8,407 nt of DNA from Anaerolineae bacterium (lineage in GTDB: Bacteria > Chloroflexota > Anaerolineae > UBA1429), in contig JAFGLK010000195.1 in NCBI GenBank assembly GCA_016928125.1, positions 1-8,407 on the forward strand, written 5' to 3'. Position numbers and translations under genes: made by a program. The notes under the pieces were generated by a model. That model was not told the DNA's origin and searched no databases. It saw nothing but the letters and a program-made list of their open reading frames with translations. This document shows positions 5,877 to 8,407 of this stretch, piece by piece; positions within the stretch are counted from its first letter, which is position 1, and each line of letters begins with the position of its first letter.

Positions 5877-7139
5877 GACCGTCGAATCGCCATGTTGAGT
5901 ATGCACACATCCCCCTTGGCGGCCTTGGGCGGCAAGGAAACGGGGGGTATGAATGTCTACGTGCGCGAGTTGACCCAGCATCTGGTCAAGCGGGGCTGGC
6001 AAGTTGATACCTTCACGCGCCTACAGGACGCGCCAGATTGCGATCCCTCCAAGCCGAAGATTGAGATCAACGGCGGTGGTCGCCTGATTCACATTCCAGC
6101 GGGACCCGCCGAGCGGATTGATCGTCGTGAGCTATTTCAGTATCTCCCCGAGTTCGTTCAGGGCATCAAGACCTTCTGTGCGCAACAGACGATACGCTAC
6201 GATCTGATCCATAGCCATTACTGGTTATCGGGGTGGGCGGCGCGAGAGCTCAGCCAGGCGTGGACCGTCCCTGTCGTGCACATGTTCCATACCCTGGGGC
6301 GTATGAAGGATCTCGTGGCCGACGAACACGAGCAGCGGGAGGCCAGCCAACGCGCGGGGATCGAGCAAGAGATCATGGACTTTGCCGACCGGGTGGTGGC
6401 GGCTACACCGCTCGATCGGCAGCAGATGCTCGATCTCTATCGCGTGGATGAACACAAGATCGTCGTGGTGCCCTGCGGCGTGAACCTGACGCGCTTCCGT
6501 CCTATCGATCAACAGCAAGCCCGCCAGAGACTGGGCATCCCTGATGAACGCGATCTCTTCTTGTTTGTGGGCCGCCTCGATCCGGTCAAAGGGCTGCGCG
6601 TCTTGCTGGAGGCGATGTGTGAGCTCACCCGTCGGATGCATCCGCGCCGGGCTCAGGAGCTCAGTCTGGCGGTCATCGGCGGGGACCGGGAGAGCCATCT
6701 CGAGGCCCTGGTGGGGGAGCTCGATTGCCTGAACGACATCACCCACGAGCTGGGCCTCGATAACCTGGTCGTCTTTATCGGCTCTCGTTCCCAGGATGAT
6801 CTGCCCTACTACTACTCCGCCAGCGTGGCATGCGTCATGCCCTCGCTCTACGAGTCATTCGGCATGGTGGCCCTGGAGGCCATGGCTTGCGGCACGCCGG
6901 TGATCGCCTCGCGCGTGGGCGGCCTGACCTACACCGTGCGAGACGGGGAGACCGGCTTTCTCGTGCCGGAGCGCGACCCGAAGGCTCTGGCGGACAAGCT
7001 GGAGCTGGTGCTGGGGGACGCTTGTCTGCGCCACCGCTTGGGACGGCGAGCCCTCCACGTGGCTCAGAGCTATAGCTGGGATGTGGTGGTGGATGATATT
7101 GAGGATTTGTATGCCGAATTGGGGGTGCGCCGTCGCTAA
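5874..7139 (+). CDS. GT4-family glycosyltransferase, MshA / sucrose-phosphate-synthase-like
   Basis: This 421-residue retaining GT-B glycosyltransferase transfers a sugar from a nucleotide-sugar donor in the cytoplasm. The N-terminal acceptor half opens with S-M-H-T-S-P-L and the glycine-rich G-G-K-E-T-G-G-M-N-V-Y-V loop (19-30). H-S-H-Y-W (113-117) and H-M-F-H-T-L-G (136-142) follow; this trio is typical of MshA, sucrose-phosphate synthase and related enzymes. The C-terminal donor half has G-R-L-D-P-V-K-G (233-240), with Arg234 and Lys239 expected to contact the donor phosphates. It ends with the E-x7-E motif, E327-S-F-G-M-V-A-L-E335, followed by A-C-G-T-P-V. Automatic annotation would often call such proteins D-inositol-3-phosphate glycosyltransferase, but no other mycothiol gene is present, so the acceptor (inositol phosphate, fructose 6-phosphate, or a lipid or envelope glycan) is open. 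The start is TTG. The stop overlaps the convergent FemAB gene by 4 bp. Confidence 0.92.
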   Translation: MDRRIAMLSMHTSPLAALGGKETGGMNVYVRELTQHLVKRGWQVDTFTRLQDAPDCDPSKPKIEINGGGRLIHIPAGPAERIDRRELFQYLPEFVQGIKTFCAQQTIRYDLIHSHYWLSGWAARELSQAWTVPVVHMFHTLGRMKDLVADEHEQREASQRAGIEQEIMDFADRVVAATPLDRQQMLDLYRVDEHKIVVVPCGVNLTRFRPIDQQQARQRLGIPDERDLFLFVGRLDPVKGLRVLLEAMCELTRRMHPRRAQELSLAVIGGDRESHLEALVGELDCLNDITHELGLDNLVVFIGSRSQDDLPYYYSASVACVMPSLYESFGMVALEAMACGTPVIASRVGGLTYTVRDGETGFLVPERDPKALADKLELVLGDACLRHRLGRRALHVAQSYSWDVVVDDIEDLYAELGVRRR

Positions 7140-8167
7140 GCGCCTCGACGCCGGCGCGTCCACAGGGCGTTCATGAGCCGGTAGAGAGGCCGGATGTACA
7201 CATAGTCATAGGCGCCCACGTAGCGCAAGACATCGCCGCCGAACCCCGCCTTGAAGCGCTCCACGCCGGAGAGCTCTGCGCTGGGACCGTCGGGATCCGT
7301 ATCGGTGATCCCCCACAAGTCGTACTGGCTGCAGCCCACGCTCTTGGCCCACTGCATCGCCCGCCACTGCAGCTGGTGGTTCGGCATCACGTTGCGATGC
7401 GCCCTCGATGAGGCGCCGTACATGTACCAGGCCGCGCCGTTAAAGGCATAGACCATCAAGCCGGCCAGGGGCTGGCCCTCATGGGTCGCTATCAAGAGGC
7501 GCACACGATCGCTGGGCGCAAAGAGCTCCCAGGCCTGCCGATAGTAGTCGAGGCTGTGGATGGCAAACGCGTCCCGCTCACCGGTGATCTGCATGATCGC
7601 GAAAAAGCGCTCGATCTCAGCCAGATCAGCCGTATGTACCTCCACGCCCTTGCGGATGGATAGTCCCACGTTGTAGCGCCACTTGGACTTCATGCGCGTT
7701 AGGATCTCCTCCTCATCGGCGCTCAGGTCGACGATGATCGTCCTGCGGGGCTGAATCGTTTGGCTGTTGGGGTGGAAACCCGCCGCTTGCAGGCGCGCAT
7801 GCGCCTGGGCATCTTCATCACGCCATTCGGGCTCCACCTTGAGGGCCACCGCCCGCATGCGCCTTGAGCGGCGATGGATCGCGGCCCAGAGGGGATCCAG
7901 ATCCTGGGGATCATCCGACGCGAGCACCGGACCCTTGGGCACATAGCCCAGCGTAAAAGGCCCAAACGGTCGGTAGAGAACCTGAGCTCCGGCCACCTCT
8001 TGGCCATCGCGCTCCACGACGAGGCGCACGGGGCGCCAGCCGAAGGACGCCTTCAGATCCCCCCAGGCCCAGGTCTGCAACAGATGCCCGTGGGGATCAC
8101 GGGCCACGAAGGCATCCCAGCTTGCGCCTGAGGGCAAGCTGCCGTTTACACTCTCGATGACTCGCAT
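7136..8167 (-). CDS. FemAB/FemX-family aminoacyltransferase (peptidoglycan bridge formation)
   Basis: This 343-residue protein has the two tandem GNAT-like domains of the Fem family. Characterised members transfer amino acids from aminoacyl-tRNA to the stem peptide of lipid II or its precursor, building the peptidoglycan cross-bridge at the cytoplasmic face of the membrane. Family landmarks are L-L-Q-T-W-A-W-G-D-L-K near the N terminus, K-W-R-Y-N-V-G-L-S-I-R-K-G in the middle, and N-H-Q-L-Q-W-R-A-M-Q-W-A from residue 263. The last two are D-L-W-G at 283-286 and G-V-E-R-F-K-A-G-F-G-G at 301-311. There is no coiled-coil arm like that of staphylococcal FemA, so it resembles the compact FemX type. 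GGAGGAG lies just upstream of ATG (8167). Its stop overlaps the stop of the convergent glycosyltransferase. It is transcribed divergently from the gene beginning at 8362. The amino acid and acceptor cannot be read from sequence. Confidence 0.92.
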   Translation of the reverse strand: MRVIESVNGSLPSGASWDAFVARDPHGHLLQTWAWGDLKASFGWRPVRLVVERDGQEVAGAQVLYRPFGPFTLGYVPKGPVLASDDPQDLDPLWAAIHRRSRRMRAVALKVEPEWRDEDAQAHARLQAAGFHPNSQTIQPRRTIIVDLSADEEEILTRMKSKWRYNVGLSIRKGVEVHTADLAEIERFFAIMQITGERDAFAIHSLDYYRQAWELFAPSDRVRLLIATHEGQPLAGLMVYAFNGAAWYMYGASSRAHRNVMPNHQLQWRAMQWAKSVGCSQYDLWGITDTDPDGPSAELSGVERFKAGFGGDVLRYVGAYDYVYIRPLYRLMNALWTRRRRGA

Positions 8168-8196
8168 GTCTCCTCCGCATACGCTTCTACTGTACC

Positions 8197-8224
8197 ATTA
8201 TACAACAGCTGAGATACTCAACCA
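8197..8224 (-). promoter_or_regulatory. Promoter of the FemAB gene
   Basis: A perfect TATAAT on the minus strand occupies 8202-8197, with transcription expected to start near 8190 and a ~22-nt leader to the ATG. The -35 position (about 8219-8224) is only a weak match and lies inside a 16-bp dyad. That suggests either an activator-dependent promoter or one that is occluded when the dyad is bound. Confidence 0.6.
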
Positions 8225-8231
8225 GTTGAGT
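8216..8231. promoter_or_regulatory. 16-bp dyad, probable operator between divergent genes
   Basis: ACTCAAC-CA-GTTGAGT has perfect 7-bp arms around a 2-bp centre. It covers the -35 zone of the leftward promoter and ends 10 bp before the -35 of the rightward promoter. An extra half-site, GTTGAG, lies at 8234-8239, 9 bp after the right arm. The position suits a dimeric regulator acting on both genes; its identity is unknown. Confidence 0.5.
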
Positions 8232-8241
8232 GCGTTGAGCT

Positions 8242-8270
8242 TTGACCATGGTTGTGCCGTATGGTATCAT
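8242..8270 (+). promoter_or_regulatory. Extended -10 sigma70 promoter of the rightward gene
   Basis: TTGACC (8242-8247) and TATCAT (8265-8270) are 17 bp apart, and TGG directly before the -10 supplies an extended -10 element. Transcription should start near 8277, giving an ~85-nt leader before ATG 8362. Confidence 0.72.
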
Positions 8271-8361
8271 GCACACGGTCTGAGTGGCGGGCTTCCATAG
8301 TGTCGGTCGGCTGTTCGGGGAGGATGAGCGCCCAGACGGGTTTGTCGGAGGGAAGAAGCGG

Positions 8362-8407
8362 ATGCGTGCCGGCGGGAGGCGCCTCTGGCTCGGGCTTTTG
8401 ATCGTCG
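8362..8407 (+). CDS. N-terminus of a probable exported or membrane protein, 3'-partial
   Basis: Only 15 codons are in the window. They read MRAGGRRLWLGLLIV: a short positively charged head followed by a hydrophobic run, as in a signal peptide or first membrane helix. GGAGGG (8347-8352) lies 9 nt before the ATG, and the strong promoter at 8242-8270 points at it. An in-frame GTG at 8284 would give a longer N terminus but has no ribosome binding site. An ATG at 8324 in another frame hits a stop after 25 codons, so it is not the start. The product cannot be identified. Confidence 0.6.
   Translation, partial: MRAGGRRLWLGLLIV

Noticed and set aside
8253..8275. TGTGC / GCACA inverted arms flanking the -10 of the rightward promoter
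   Set aside because: The 5-bp arms 13 bp apart are weak and easily due to chance; the nearby 16-bp dyad is far better.
1..8407. tRNA, rRNA, CRISPR array, insertion sequence, toxin-antitoxin or phage-defence cassette
   Set aside because: Reading both strands, I saw no cloverleaf, no regularly spaced repeat array, no transposase or terminal inverted repeats, and no defence-type domain.

Overview
The window is GC-rich bacterial chromosomal DNA carrying seven protein genes or gene fragments, with no tRNA, rRNA, CRISPR array, insertion sequence or phage gene that I can recognise. The mix suggests a member of the Chloroflexota (Anaerolineae/Ardenticatenia-like) or a related Gram-positive-type lineage. 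It includes a secreted lamin-tail-domain protein with a Pro/Thr-rich linker, a YhhN membrane protein, a RACo-type 2Fe-2S/ASKHA protein, an NAD-type GAPDH, an MshA-like GT4 glycosyltransferase and a FemAB-family aminoacyltransferase. That taxonomic call is an inference from gene content; no marker gene is present to prove it.

Layout from left to right: (1) the 3' part of a lamin-tail-domain (LTD) surface protein, 1-714 +. (2) A YhhN/TMEM86-family membrane protein, 862-1488 +. (3) A 201-bp spacer with a weak promoter candidate. (4) A tightly coupled pair, a SAM-dependent methyltransferase (1690-2448 +) and a 620-residue RACo-like corrinoid-activation protein (2455-4317 +), 6 bp apart. (5) A 304-bp control region with three helically phased direct repeats, a near-consensus sigma70 promoter and a roughly 190-nt structured leader, driving (6) glyceraldehyde-3-phosphate dehydrogenase, 4622-5632 +, which is closed by a strong intrinsic terminator. 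(7) A GT4 glycosyltransferase with a TTG start, 5874-7139 +, convergent with and overlapping by 4 bp (8) a FemAB-type aminoacyltransferase, 7136-8167 -. (9) A divergent control region with back-to-back promoters and a 16-bp dyad. (10) The first 15 codons of a probable exported or membrane protein, 8362-8407 +.

Most of the genes look like independent housekeeping or envelope functions: central glycolysis, envelope glycosylation, peptidoglycan cross-bridge or aminoacyl transfer, and surface protein. They do not form one pathway. The exception is the methyltransferase/RACo-like pair, whose spacing implies co-translation although no corrinoid protein or corrinoid methyltransferase lies beside it. 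I did not find clear evidence of a wholly new multi-gene system. The most noteworthy signals are regulatory: the phased repeat array plus structured leader in front of GAPDH, and the dyad between the two divergent right-hand genes.
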